DNA of 64,000 nucleotides from Heliocidaris erythrogramma. Its lineage: Eukaryota; Echinodermata; Echinoidea; Camarodonta; Echinometridae. Within the stretch, counting starts at the first letter, position 1, and every line of letters begins with the position of its first letter. Positions 36,801-42,112 of the stretch are shown here, piece after piece. The stretch covers positions 27,727,410 through 27,791,409 of the forward strand of contig CM046873.1 of NCBI GenBank assembly GCA_025617745.1. The letters are read 5' to 3'. The position numbers were made by a program, and so were the translations under genes. The notes beneath the pieces were generated by a model. It did not search any database and was not told where the DNA came from. It was given only the letters and a program-made list of their open reading frames with translations.

Positions 36801-39800
36801 AAATTGAAACAAATGGTTGTATTAAAGGGAAAAGAATGTTGAATAGCCCATCATTTTTTGTTATTTTCCCCAAGTATATGATAGATAAGAACATGTTTTT
36901 TTTTTTTACATGTACCTGTATATACATATATTTAAATTACATGAATCATCTGTCATTCTCTCTCTCTCTCTCTCATCTTTTTTTCTCTTCTCATTATTTA
37001 TCTTTCATTTTCTTTATCTTTCTCTCTTTATATATTTGCTTATCTCTCTTTCTCTCTCTCTCTCTTTTTTTTTCTTTCTATCACTCTCTCTCTCTCTCTC
37101 TTTTTTTTTTCTTTCTATCACTCTCTTAATCTCACTTTCTCTCTTTTCTATCTTCTTTCTCTCTTTTCTATCTTCTTTCTCTCTTTTCTATCTTGTTTCT
37201 CTTCACAGCCATCTTGGTCCCTTCACATCCAAGTCATGAGCCAGGAGCAGGCAGACAAGCACCGTGACAACCCTTTCGATCTCACCAAGGTATTTAACCC
37301 TTGGTTCACACATTCAAAATGCTCTGTCTTCCAAGGGGGCTATGTTGCAAATCACATGGATAAGAAAATAAGCAAGAGGAAACAAATCACCCATTGAAAA
37401 TTGAGAAGCAATAGCTGGATAATTTTCAGATCAGGGGAGCGTTTTGTCAAAGGTTTTGTCAGTAATTTTTACTGACAAATTTGCTCTCAGCCAATCAGAT
37501 GCAAAGATTTCAGTAGCTTATAACAGTTGTCAGTAAAAATCACTGACAAAACGCTTGATGAAATGCTCCCCAGACCGAAACAAAAAGAATTACATGGATT
37601 ACATGTAATAACACCATGTGATAATGCTCTTGAAGAGGCTGTTGATATATATTCTTTCATTGAAAGAACCTGCTTATGAGGTGGTTAGAGGAATTAAGAA
37701 AAAGTAATAGAAAAGGAAAGAAAAAGGAAAGAGATGATAATGCAATGTAATTAAAGTAGACACTTACATGGTTCTATTTTGGGGATAAAAGGAGGGATAG
37801 GCAGTGGGGATTGGAAAATATGTGAGTAGCTCGCAGAAGTTTGAAGTTTGGGAAAGAACTGTCACTGTGTAGTCCTCTGTAGAGTGTATAGTTTGAAAGA
37901 GATTCTGTTAAAAAGATCCTGTGCACTGTGCGCCGTACCACATGTGACTTTTATCCCTATGTTTCATCCATAAATGAAAAATCTCTCGATATGACCATGA
38001 CTACTGGTAGTAATATTAGAAAGAACCATTATTCAATGGCCATATCAAGAGATTCTTTACTTTTGGATAAAGTACAGGTGTATATGGATAAAAGACATAT
38101 CATACCGGACACATACATGTACATGTAACACAGATACATGTACATCTCACTTTTTATTCATCATCCTCATGGATAATAATCTTATTTAGATTAAACCTAT
38201 ATTAAAGAGAAGGTTGAGTTCTTGGATGGGTGAAAAACATTTTCTCATTCCTTTTATGTCAGTTCGGAAGAACATCATAGTAGCAGTGTCCCATGAAAAG
38301 GATTGCTCTTCAAATGAAAACCTGCAGTGTTCGGGCCGAACGTTCATGCCACATGTGTGTGCAGTCCTATATATCCATAATTTCTGTGCATGTCCTTTTT
38401 AGTGAGATTGGGTCCATTTCTTATCATTTTGATGATTCCAAAACCTCACAGTAAACGCCAGTTTTTATATAGACATGATCAACCCTTTCCAATTGCTGTG
38501 AGAGAATTTCTTTCACAATGTAATCTCATGACCAGAAATCAACTTTATCTTTAAAGCCACTTTGTGCAGTGAAGCCATTTTTGTTTCTACATGTGTATCT
38601 TATTTATCCTTTTGAAATAGGTGTGGTCCCAGAAGGAGTACCCACTGATCCCTGTTGGTAAGATGGTCCTGAACCTTAACCCCAAGAACTACTTTGCAGA
38701 GGTGGAACAGATCGCTTTCGCTCCTGCTCACATGATCCCAGGTGTTGAGCCCTCACCAGACAAGATGCTTCAGGTATTTTAACATTATAAAGCCCTGTGA
38801 AGACATGATGATAATATAATTATAATATTGGATACTTCAATCGCGCTCATATCCACAAGGCGCTCAAGGCGCTCCAATACTACTCTAGCTCTAGCTAGGC
38901 TACCGATTTCAGTGCTCACAACATTCAAGAAGTTCTTTCCTACCAGGTGACCCATTTAACACCTGGATGGAGATTAATGTCTTGCCTAAAGCCGTACCAG
39001 GGCTTGAACCCATGACCTTGGCATCTCATGTCAAGTGTTCAAACCACTCGACTACGATATCTCTAAAACCACCTCAAAAAAGATTCATTACCATAAATAC
39101 ATTTAAGTGAATCCAAGTCATAGTTTAGAAATTAATATACACATGTATGTATTTCCTGGTCACATAGACAAACCAAATGATGATCATCAAATTCTTGCTC
39201 ATTCAGGGTATTTTGTACACTTCTGATTTAGTAAGGTGTTTGGATTGATTTGATCGTCTCTTCTCTTCCATACCTTTACAGGGACGTCTGTTCTCCTACT
39301 CTGACACCCATCGCCATCGTCTGGGCACCAACTATCTCCAGATCCCTGTCAACTGCCCTTTCGCTGCCAGAACCCGCAGCTACCAGAGGGATGGACCACA
39401 GTGCGTCACTGACAACCAGGGTGAGTGGAAGACCCCAATCGCTTTGTAGAAAACCCCTGGCACAGACTTTATTCTAAAAATTCCTATATAGTATGTAATC
39501 TATCTCTATCCCTGAATGGAATAGCCTGCCAGCAAGTACATACCGACAGTCCGCAGTGCTTCTCTTTAAGCATTTTATAAATGCCCTCATCTCAGTAAAC
39601 CACTTAACCCGTTCTCACTCTACTCTCAATTTTTAGTTTATATTCATGAGAGGTTGCATAGCTCTTTGAAACTTACTAGAAGAAGAAGGGTCCCAAAGGC
39701 TTTGTCATTTGGAAATTCTTCAGGATTGCCCATCAAAATTGGTTTGTGTGAGTTTATAGCTGTAGCCTCAGTTGTTAGTCAAAAATATAGACTAACCCCA

Positions 39801-41985
39801 AACCCCCCCCCCATGCTATTTCTTTATCGCTTTTTTTTTCTTTTTAGGAGGAGCACCTAACTACTTCCCCAACAGTTTCTCTGGACCAATGGACAACAAG
39901 GAATATGAGCAGTGCAAGTTTACCGTCAACGCCGAGTGTGGCCGCTACGATTCCGGGGACGATGACAACTACACCCAGTCAGGAATCTTCTGGCGTGACG
40001 TCCTGTCCGAAGCTGATCGCGAGGCCACCGTAGACAACATGGCCTCCCACATCAAGGATGCGGCAGAATTCCTGCAGAAGAGAGCCGTAAGTGATACCAC
40101 TTTGCGCAGTGGTGGGTCATCCTGTACACAGATGCCAATAATTTGGGGCAAAAGTCTGAATTCTGGCCCTAGCAATTTATTTTCAGGCCCTATTTTAAGG
40201 TTTTTTAGAACTCAAGATCATTGTAGACTATTTTTACGGCTGCTCATGAATTCTTAATGGCAACCCTGTCCTGGGCCCCATTTCATAAAACTTGTTATCA
40301 ATAACAAGTTACAATAACTGTTATAAGCTACTGAAATCCTTGCATCTGATTGGCTGAGAGCGAATTTGTCATAGAAATGAGGCAGTTGTTATTGATAACA
40401 AGTTTTATGAAACGGGGCCTTGGAGATTCTGACCCAACAAGGGGTGGGTAAGCCTTGGGCTTCTTGGAAGAAAATTGTTTACACATGCTCCAAACTGAAA
40501 GAAATATAGCTTTGCAAAATCTCAGGTGAGGTGGGGGTGGGGGAGGGGTGGTGGGGTGGTGTTCTGAGATGACCAAATTTTGTGGGTTGCAAAAAAAAGG
40601 GGGGCCAGCTGTGATGAATAAGATAATCAAGAAAAAAGACAAGAGAGATCATCATGTGATGGGCGTATTCTCTCACATTTCATCAGCCTGGTAAGATGGT
40701 CCTCCCCCTCCCCCCGCCCCATTTCAGCCCCCATGTCTGGACCCACGCTACGCATTTGCATAAAATATAAAGGAATATCTTCCATGATACTAATAACCAC
40801 ATCATCACTACCACCTAGCCAATCAAATATGATACCGAGGGGAGAAATTTATCATACATGTACATTTATTGTCGAGCTTCAAAATCATTTATGAACTATC
40901 CCTAAAAAGTAAACGAAGAAGCTTGACTGGGGAGGAATTTTTAATTTGTAAACAAATCTTTCGGCATATTACAGGTTCGAATCCCGCTGGTTCCAATTTT
41001 TTCTGACTTGTGTTTTTCATTACAGATCGAGCATACGATCTTTAACACTGGGAGTAATATGCCGAAAGATTTGTTTACAAATTAAAAATATCCCTAAAAA
41101 GTTTGATTGTGATTGTGTGTAACACGATGGTTGTGTTCTGACTCGCAGGTGGAGCAGTGGGGCAAGTGCGACCCAGAGTGGGGAAAGCGTCTGGAGGCCA
41201 AGATTGCAGAATACAAGGTACATGTATGTCCTATTCTAAAATATACAGGTAATGGATGATGGTCATTTTTTTTTCCCTGGCCAACATTTACTGAGTTTTA
41301 TTGTTGCCAAGATTAGATTAGACTAGATTAGATCTATTACACTCCTATCATACATAATCTAGAGATGCCAACTTCTGGGGAGCGTTTCATCAAGCGTTTT
41401 ATCCGTGATTTTTACCAACAACTGTTATAAGCTACTGAATTCCTTGCATCTGATTGGCTGAGAGCAAATTTGTCAGTAATTATCACTGACAAAATGCTTA
41501 ATGAAACGCTCCCCTGAACTCAAAAGATCGTGTTCAAAGGAGTAAAATAGCTGATGATGCAAAAAAATAAAGTATGGGACATTTTCATATTTGATAACAT
41601 GTTAATTAATTTTTCGGCAACTTATTTTACCTCAAGTGACATTTAAGTAAATTTCAGTTTTAATAATGTGAGTACTCACACTGAATTTTCATGTGGAGAA
41701 AATATTCTGAAATCGTTCTTTTATAATAATTTTATGTTGTAAAGTTTAGGCAAAAAAAAACGTGCCAAAAACATAAACCTTGCCAACATATATGTACACA
41801 TGGGACAACATTGCATTTAGACAACGTACCTGGCATGGATTTAGTCCCAGCTTTTCATGGAATGCCTTGTTTATTCTGCTAATACTTGGCAATTACCCAT
41901 TCTCATTCAGAATTGTGTGTCAGATGCTCTTTACAGGGTATTTATAGATGATTATGTGGTGGATTTTGTTAATGTTTTGGGTTTT

Positions 41986-42020
<35 letters not shown>

Positions 42021-42112
42021 GGGTTTGGTCATGACCAGAATTCAATTTTTTTTTAAATTCATTCTCAACTTTCGCTTTTCAGTCCCAGGCCACAGCCACT
42101 GCTAACCTCTAG
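12745..42112 (+). CDS. CAT: Catalase, complete gene model (11 coding exons, 509 aa)
   Basis: Joining 12745-12804, 21792-21966, 22548-22658, 23553-23734, 36237-36527, 37209-37289, 38621-38773, 39282-39420, 39848-40086, 41149-41217 and 42083-42112 gives 510 codons including the stop. Every intron is GT-AG and all phases agree. The 509-residue product is close to the usual ~527 for animal clade-3 heme catalases, which dismutate hydrogen peroxide in peroxisomes. Catalytic His74 (in RVVHAKGAG), Asn147 (VGNNTP) and heme-ligand Tyr357 (RLFSYSDTH) are present. NADPH-contact positions equivalent to human His194, Phe198, Ser201, Arg203, Asn213, His235, Lys237, Val302 and Trp303 are kept, but the His305 equivalent is Gln304. 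The C terminus -ANL matches the catalase-type peroxisomal targeting signal. Introns 1 (9.0 kb) and 4 (12.5 kb) are loaded with transposable elements. I am very sure of the identity; exon 1 rests on homology and splice signals. Confidence 0.96.
13245..13995. repeat. Foldback repeat carrying tRNA-SINE sequence
   Basis: The outer arms are diverged inverted repeats. The left side has GTTAGCCTCTTCACTTAC, GCGGGCCATTCGATCT and GTGCAAACTGACTACACAC. The right side reads the complement of GTTAGCCTCTTATTTGGG, GCAGGCCGTTCGATCT and GTGCAAACCAACTACACAC. Between them lie a SINE and a second copy of its 3' end (13693-13718). It looks like an older palindromic element into which SINE sequence was inserted. 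Confidence 0.6.
13406..13600 (-). mobile_element. tRNA-derived SINE (minus strand), with tRNA-like head
   Basis: On the minus strand the head (13600 to 13528) starts GAACCAG, has a box A-like TAGCCTGGTGG and a perfect box B GGTTCGAATCC, and closes with CTGGTTC, which pairs with the start. The T-stem pairs poorly, so it is not a functional tRNA. The tail runs through TTTTTTCTGACTTGTG and ATCGAGCATACGATC, ending near CATCAAGCTTCTTCGTTTA. The same tail is found in the copy at 40910-41090, proving a dispersed retroposon family. The conserved pol III boxes identify it as a SINE; its partner LINE is unknown. Confidence 0.8.
15887..15956. repeat. Pyrimidine minisatellite, about 16-bp unit
   Basis: At least four imperfect copies of CCCCCTTCTCTCCTCC lie in tandem, all pyrimidine. 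It sits in catalase intron 1. Confidence 0.85.
16316..16536. mobile_element. Palindromic MITE-like element with GTTTCAC/GTGAAAC ends
   Basis: The left end CCTGGGGTTGTTTCACAAAG and the right end CTTTGTGAAACACCCCCTGG are inverted copies. The inner arms (AGAGTTGAG and CTTAACTCTTTG) extend the pairing. Short length, inverted ends and no coding capacity indicate a non-autonomous DNA element. Its ends resemble those of the other GTTTCAT-ended palindromes in the window. Confidence 0.65.
17398..17660. mobile_element. MITE family B, copy 1 (TIR CAATAGACC..)
   Basis: It starts CAATAGACCACTTCTGTAAT and ends ATTACCGAAGCGGTCTATTG, inverted copies of each other, and is 263 bp long. A second copy in the opposite orientation lies at 32523-32761 with the same ends and shared interior (TGTTGCTATGTCCGGC, AGCTATTCCATTAACCTG). 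It has no coding capacity. Confidence 0.8.
17730..18448. mobile_element. Foldback DNA element, 0.72 kb, CCCCGCTA-rich ends
   Basis: The left end AACCCCACGTTCAGACTA and the right end TAGTCTGAACGTCGGGTT are inverted copies. Inside them are matching GTTTAGCGGGGG and CCCCCGCTAAAGGGG stems plus smaller internal palindromes (TGTCCCGCTAAGTGGGACA). The interior is more GC-rich than its surroundings. A 144-codon minus-strand frame within it resembles no known protein, so it is probably non-autonomous. Confidence 0.7.
20104..20150. repeat. (AAG)n-rich microsatellite
   Basis: Imperfect AAG/GAA repeat of about 47 bp in catalase intron 1. Confidence 0.75.
20213..20350. mobile_element. GTTTCATCAA palindromic MITE, copy in intron 1
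   Basis: It starts GGAGCGTTTCATCAAGTG and ends CTTGATGAAACGCTCTCC, with inner arms GTCAGTGATTTTTAC and GTAAAAATCACTGAC. The core CTTGCATCTGATTGGCTGAG is shared with copies at 31.4, 37.4, 40.3, 41.4 and 47.3 kb. Length is about 138 bp with no coding capacity. Confidence 0.85.
20970..21245 (+). repeat. Dispersed repeat D, copy 1
   Basis: It shares an ordered set of motifs with 26083-26490 and 46878-47260: AAGTGTACCAATCACCTG, GAGTTAACAGTTTAA, a wild-card region with GAACCCAACT..CGGTTC, and GTCTGCTCACAAGTTACT. The best-kept part is an imperfect palindrome around GGAACCCAAC/GGTTCC. The class is unknown. Confidence 0.65.
21792..21966 (+). CDS. CAT: Catalase exon 2 (active-site histidine)
   Basis: The acceptor CCCCCGTCAG precedes GGA AAG ACG, and the donor GCTG|GTGAGT is in phase 1. 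It encodes residues 21-78 plus the first base of Gly79. It includes the family segment [27 protein letters not shown] and the proximal active-site signature [17 protein letters not shown] with catalytic His74. The second residue of that signature is Gly where most animal catalases have Asp or Asn. The internal ATG at MSAGARG is not the start, because the upstream residues in the same exon also match the family. Confidence 0.96.
22228..22325. repeat. (GA)n tract in catalase intron 2
   Basis: GAGAGAGAG repeats with minor interruptions pass into a short GT-rich stretch. The rest of intron 2 (21967-22547) shows nothing else. Confidence 0.85.
22548..22658 (+). CDS. CAT: Catalase exon 3
   Basis: The acceptor is CTTCCTCAG and the donor TGTCG|GTCAGT. 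The exon is 111 nt and phase 1 on both sides. It encodes residues 80-115 with split Gly79 and Gly116: [17 protein letters not shown], then [29 protein letters not shown] is a conserved catalase strand whose Arg (RFSTV) lies near the heme. Intron 3 (22659-23552) is unremarkable AT-rich sequence. Confidence 0.96.
23553..23734 (+). CDS. CAT: Catalase exon 4 (catalytic asparagine)
   Basis: The acceptor is CGATACCAG and the donor CTGAAG|GTTTGT, phase 0. It encodes [20 protein letters not shown], then [20 protein letters not shown] and the [16 protein letters not shown] end, up to residue 176. Asn147 in VGNNTP is the catalytic distal asparagine. Decayed copies of its last ~70 bases plus the donor region recur in the following intron at 23801, 24113 and 24296. 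Confidence 0.97.
23801..23860 (+). pseudogene. Decayed copy 1 of catalase exon 4 3' end
   Basis: ATGATCCAATCTTCATCCAT, then GGAACCCAGATACTCATCTC and GGGTTTGTTAG correspond in order to exon 4's GTGACCCAATCTTCTTCC, GAAACCCAGTCACTCATCTG and AAGGTTTGTAG. It has internal deletions, and the frame is not kept. It is not usable as an exon. Confidence 0.75.
23891..24110. repeat. 19-bp minisatellite in catalase intron 4
   Basis: About eight consecutive near-perfect copies of GTTAGTGTTTGGTGTTGAT start at 23921, flanked by degenerate units on both sides. It lies between decayed exon copies 1 and 2, so the two repeat processes probably grew together. Confidence 0.92.
24113..24204 (+). pseudogene. Decayed copy 2 of catalase exon 4 3' end
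   Basis: AGTGATCCAATCTTCTTCTC, CTTCATTCACATCTACA and CCCTGTCACTCATCTCAAGG then TTTGTTAG follow exon 4's end and donor (CAAGGTTTGT, as in the real CTGAAGGTTTGT). A short extra segment with ACATGTAG is inserted, and the reading frame is broken. Confidence 0.8.
24296..24370 (+). pseudogene. Decayed copy 3 of catalase exon 4 3' end
   Basis: GTGATCCAATCTTCTTCTCA, AACTTCATTTG, AGAACAGAAACCCTGTCACT and AATCTC then TTTGTTAGGGTG match the exon end. The donor dinucleotide context is lost (CTCTTTGTTAG), which distinguishes it from copy 2. Confidence 0.75.
24437..24593. mobile_element. Palindromic MITE, TAACGGTAA type
   Basis: The left arm GCATAAAACTTACCGTTAAC and the right arm ACCATTAATGGTAAGTTTTATGC are inverted. 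Inner ATGGTAAC/GTTACCAT pairs and the central TTGATTGGCTGTTGAG recall the ATTGGCTGAG core of the GTTTCATCAA family. The ends are GGGCC-like on both sides. Confidence 0.75.
24648..24808. mobile_element. Palindromic MITE with GTTTCATAAAGCTGTTCGTA ends
   Basis: It starts GGGGTGTTTCATAAAGCTGT and ends ACAGCTTTATGAAACACCCC. The first ~30 bases of each arm (TTCGTAAGTTACG/CGTAACTTTACGAA) pair. It is about 160 bp, with ends related to the element at 16316-16536. Confidence 0.8.
25315..25700 (-). repeat. Dispersed repeat A, copy 2
   Basis: This is the minus-strand copy of the family described at 1-345. Shared blocks are TTTTATGTCAGTTTGGAAGA, GGATTGCTCTTCAAATG, TGTTCGGGCTGAACATTCAT and GAGATTGGGTCAATTTC. 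It extends into GACATGGTCAACCTTTCC, as in the 38.2 kb copy. Confidence 0.8.
26083..26490 (+). repeat. Dispersed repeat D, copy 2
   Basis: It keeps AGTGTACCAGTCGC, ACAGCTACAATGTA, TTTTATGGGTTAACAG, GGAACCCTACTCGG and the distal block CATATTTTGAATA..TACAGAGCAAA, all found in the same order in the 46.9-47.3 kb copy. Confidence 0.75.
27454..27538. repeat. Perfect 33-bp inverted repeat (19-nt loop)
   Basis: The arms 27454-27486 and 27506-27538 are exact reverse complements, starting AATAAGAGTATAAGTTGATC. The 85-nt unit would fold as a perfect hairpin in DNA or RNA. No mismatches are present, unlike the other palindromes of this intron, so it is probably recent. Confidence 0.9.
29640..29940. repeat. 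Long pyrimidine tract (CT-rich)
   Basis: About 300 bases of C and T on the plus strand, with runs of CTCTCTCT and a CCCCCTCT-type repeat (for example 29840-29900). Confidence 0.9.
31388..31523. mobile_element. GTTTCATCAA palindromic MITE, copy in intron 4
   Basis: It starts GGGCCCTGTTTCATAAAACT, ends TTAATGAAACACCC, and contains the core CTTGCATCTGATTGGCTGAG. The two halves are less alike than in other copies, so it may be chimeric. Confidence 0.8.
31570..32010. repeat. Diverged inverted repeat, about 440 bp
   Basis: The left block has AGAATTCTTTACCGAGTAAAATGACACC, AAGACCTTTTGATTCTAC and GTGAGGCAACGTC (given here in parts). The right block is the complement of AAAATTCTTTTCCGAGCAAA, AAGACGTTTTGATTCTACGG and GTGAGGCAATGTC. 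It is probably an old foldback element. A related piece (AAAATGACCAGCATCAAG) also occurs at about 33300. Confidence 0.65.
32475..33110 (+). repeat. Dispersed repeat A, copy 3 (interrupted)
   Basis: The left part (TTGAGTTCTGGTCATGCAAT..GTGAAAGGAACTGTC) and the right part (GGAAAGGTTGATCATGTC onward) are continuous in other copies but are split here by MITE B at 32523-32761. Downstream landmarks GGTTTTGGAATC, GCACATGCACTGCACAC and TGTTCGGCCTGAACATT are clear. Confidence 0.85.
32523..32761. mobile_element. MITE family B, copy 2, inserted in repeat A
   Basis: It starts CAATAGACTGCTTCAGTAAT and ends ACATTACAGAAGCGGTCTAT. It is 239 bp and is in the opposite orientation to the copy at 17398-17660. 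It interrupts a repeat A copy whose two halves join cleanly in relatives. Confidence 0.85.
35725..35870. mobile_element. Pogo-like MITE remnant
   Basis: ACCTTGTTATATCAGGGTTA, ATAATGAGAGTTTGTTATAA and GTGTTCTTTATAACGATGTTCC match the element at 45455-45631 block for block. The terminal CAGTGGAACC is eroded on the left. Confidence 0.65.
36237..36527 (+). CDS. CAT: Catalase exon 5 (NADPH-contact region)
   Basis: The acceptor is CTTCTTCCAG and the donor AACTTC|GTAAGT, phase 0. At 97 codons it is the largest exon, encoding residues 177-273. DPDMFWDF and [15 protein letters not shown] are family hallmarks. His193, Phe197, Ser200, Arg202, Asn212, His234 and Lys236 align with the mammalian NADPH contacts. 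GYGSHTFKL and [15 protein letters not shown] are intact. It is noticeably more GC-rich, with C-ending codons, than the AT-rich introns around it. Confidence 0.97.
36957..37208 (+). repeat. 250-nt polypyrimidine tract leading into exon 6 acceptor
   Basis: From ATTCTCTCTCTC at 36957 to CTTCACAG at 37201-37208 the sequence is nearly all C and T, including repeats of TTTCTCTCTTTTCTATCTTC. It therefore supplies a very long polypyrimidine tract for the catalase exon 6 splice site. The rest of intron 5 (36528-36956) is ordinary AT-rich DNA. Confidence 0.9.
37209..37289 (+). CDS. CAT: Catalase exon 6
   Basis: This 27-codon, phase 0 exon encodes [20 protein letters not shown] and then NPFDLTK (residues 274-300), ending at the donor ACCAAG|GTATTT. 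PSW..IQVM and NPFDLTK are invariant catalase blocks, and the exon boundary after DLTK precedes the VW NADPH-contact pair in exon 7. Confidence 0.96.
37433..37571. mobile_element. GTTTCATCAA palindromic MITE, copy in intron 6
   Basis: This copy is reversed relative to most others: GGGGAGCGTTTTGTCAAAGG starts it and CTTGATGAAATGCTCCCC ends it. The core CTCAGCCAATCAGATGCAA is on the plus strand, so the CCAAT motif faces right. Confidence 0.85.
38205..38555 (-). repeat. Dispersed repeat A, copy 4
   Basis: TTTTATGTCAGTTCGGAAGA, GGATTGCTCTTCAAATG, GTTCGGGCCGAACGTTCAT and GACATGATCAACCCTTTCC match the 25.3 kb copy in order. It ends about 65 bp before catalase exon 7. Confidence 0.8.
38621..38773 (+). 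CDS. CAT: Catalase exon 7
   Basis: The acceptor is TTTGAAATAG and the donor CTTCAG|GTATTT. It has 51 codons in phase 0, residues 301-351. [33 protein letters not shown] and the PDKMLQ end are all conserved. Val301 and Trp302 keep the NADPH contacts, but Gln304 replaces the His found in mammalian enzymes (human His305). Confidence 0.97.
38820..39065 (-). mobile_element. tRNA-derived SINE in catalase intron 7
   Basis: On the minus strand the right end reads a tRNA-like head with box A-like GTCGAGTGGTTTG and box B GGGTTCAAGCC. A central segment contains the pair CCAGGTG/CACCTGG and GACATTAATCTCC. The tail (GGATACTTC..GCGCTC) lies toward exon 7. The combination of pol III boxes and a conserved central inverted motif is typical of metazoan core-domain SINEs. 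The exact family is not assigned. Confidence 0.7.
39282..39420 (+). CDS. CAT: Catalase exon 8 (heme-ligand tyrosine)
   Basis: The acceptor is CCTTTACAG and the donor AACCAGG|GTGAGT, phase 1. It encodes [20 protein letters not shown] and then [35 protein letters not shown] matches the heme-ligand signature, with Tyr357 as the proximal iron ligand. Intron 8 (39421-39847) has nothing notable. Confidence 0.97.
39848..40086 (+). CDS. CAT: Catalase exon 9
   Basis: The acceptor is TTCTTTTTAG and the donor AGAGCC|GTAAGT. It begins with two bases of a split Gly, then [13 protein letters not shown], which is the family's wrapping-loop block. The rest ([51 protein letters not shown]) aligns with the C-terminal helical domain. 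It is more divergent than the core, as is usual. Confidence 0.96.
40273..40419. mobile_element. GTTTCATCAA palindromic MITE, copy in intron 9
   Basis: The arms GGGCCCCATTTCATAAAACT and AGTTTTATGAAACGGGGCC pair, followed inward by TTGTTATCAATAACA/TGTTATTGATAACAA. The core CTTGCATCTGATTGGCTGAG is present with one base change beyond it (GAGCGAATT). Confidence 0.88.
40910..41090. mobile_element. tRNA-SINE copy with internal inversion and 13-bp target duplication
   Basis: ATCCCTAAAAAGT occurs on both sides (40897-40909 and 41091-41103). Inside, 40910-40972 is the reversed 3' end of the SINE (AACGAAGAAGCTTGACTGGG..GGCATATTAC). From 40973 the forward copy runs from box B GGTTCGAATCC through ATCGAGCATACGATC to ACAAATTAAAAA. 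The two parts overlap in content, giving a hairpin. This is the layout expected when both strands of a cut target prime reverse transcription (twin priming). Confidence 0.85.
41149..41217 (+). CDS. CAT: Catalase exon 10
   Basis: The acceptor is CTGACTCGCAG and the donor TACAAG|GTACAT, 23 codons in phase 0. [20 protein letters not shown] then EYK corresponds to the final helices of animal catalases. Confidence 0.93.
41377..41514. mobile_element. GTTTCATCAA palindromic MITE, copy in intron 10
   Basis: GGGGAGCGTTTCATCAAGCG and TTAATGAAACGCTCCCC are the ends, and the core CTTGCATCTGATTGGCTGAG is perfect. The copy is almost identical to that at 20.2 kb in its ends and length. Confidence 0.88.
42083..42112 (+). 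CDS. CAT: Catalase exon 11 (C terminus, peroxisomal signal)
   Basis: The acceptor CGCTTTTCAG precedes TCC CAG GCC, and nine codons encode SQATATANL before TAG at 42110-42112. The terminal -ANL is the weak catalase-type PTS1 (human -KANL) recognised by PEX5; here the residue before it is Thr rather than Lys. The acceptor, phase and C-terminal signal together support this very short exon. Intron 10 contains a G run just upstream (42010-42023). Confidence 0.92.
   Translation, partial: SQATATANL

Noticed and set aside
36759-37239. Two overlapping Ser/Leu-rich open frames before catalase exon 6
   Set aside because: They translate the pyrimidine tract in other frames, and the splice acceptor and catalase frame explain the region.
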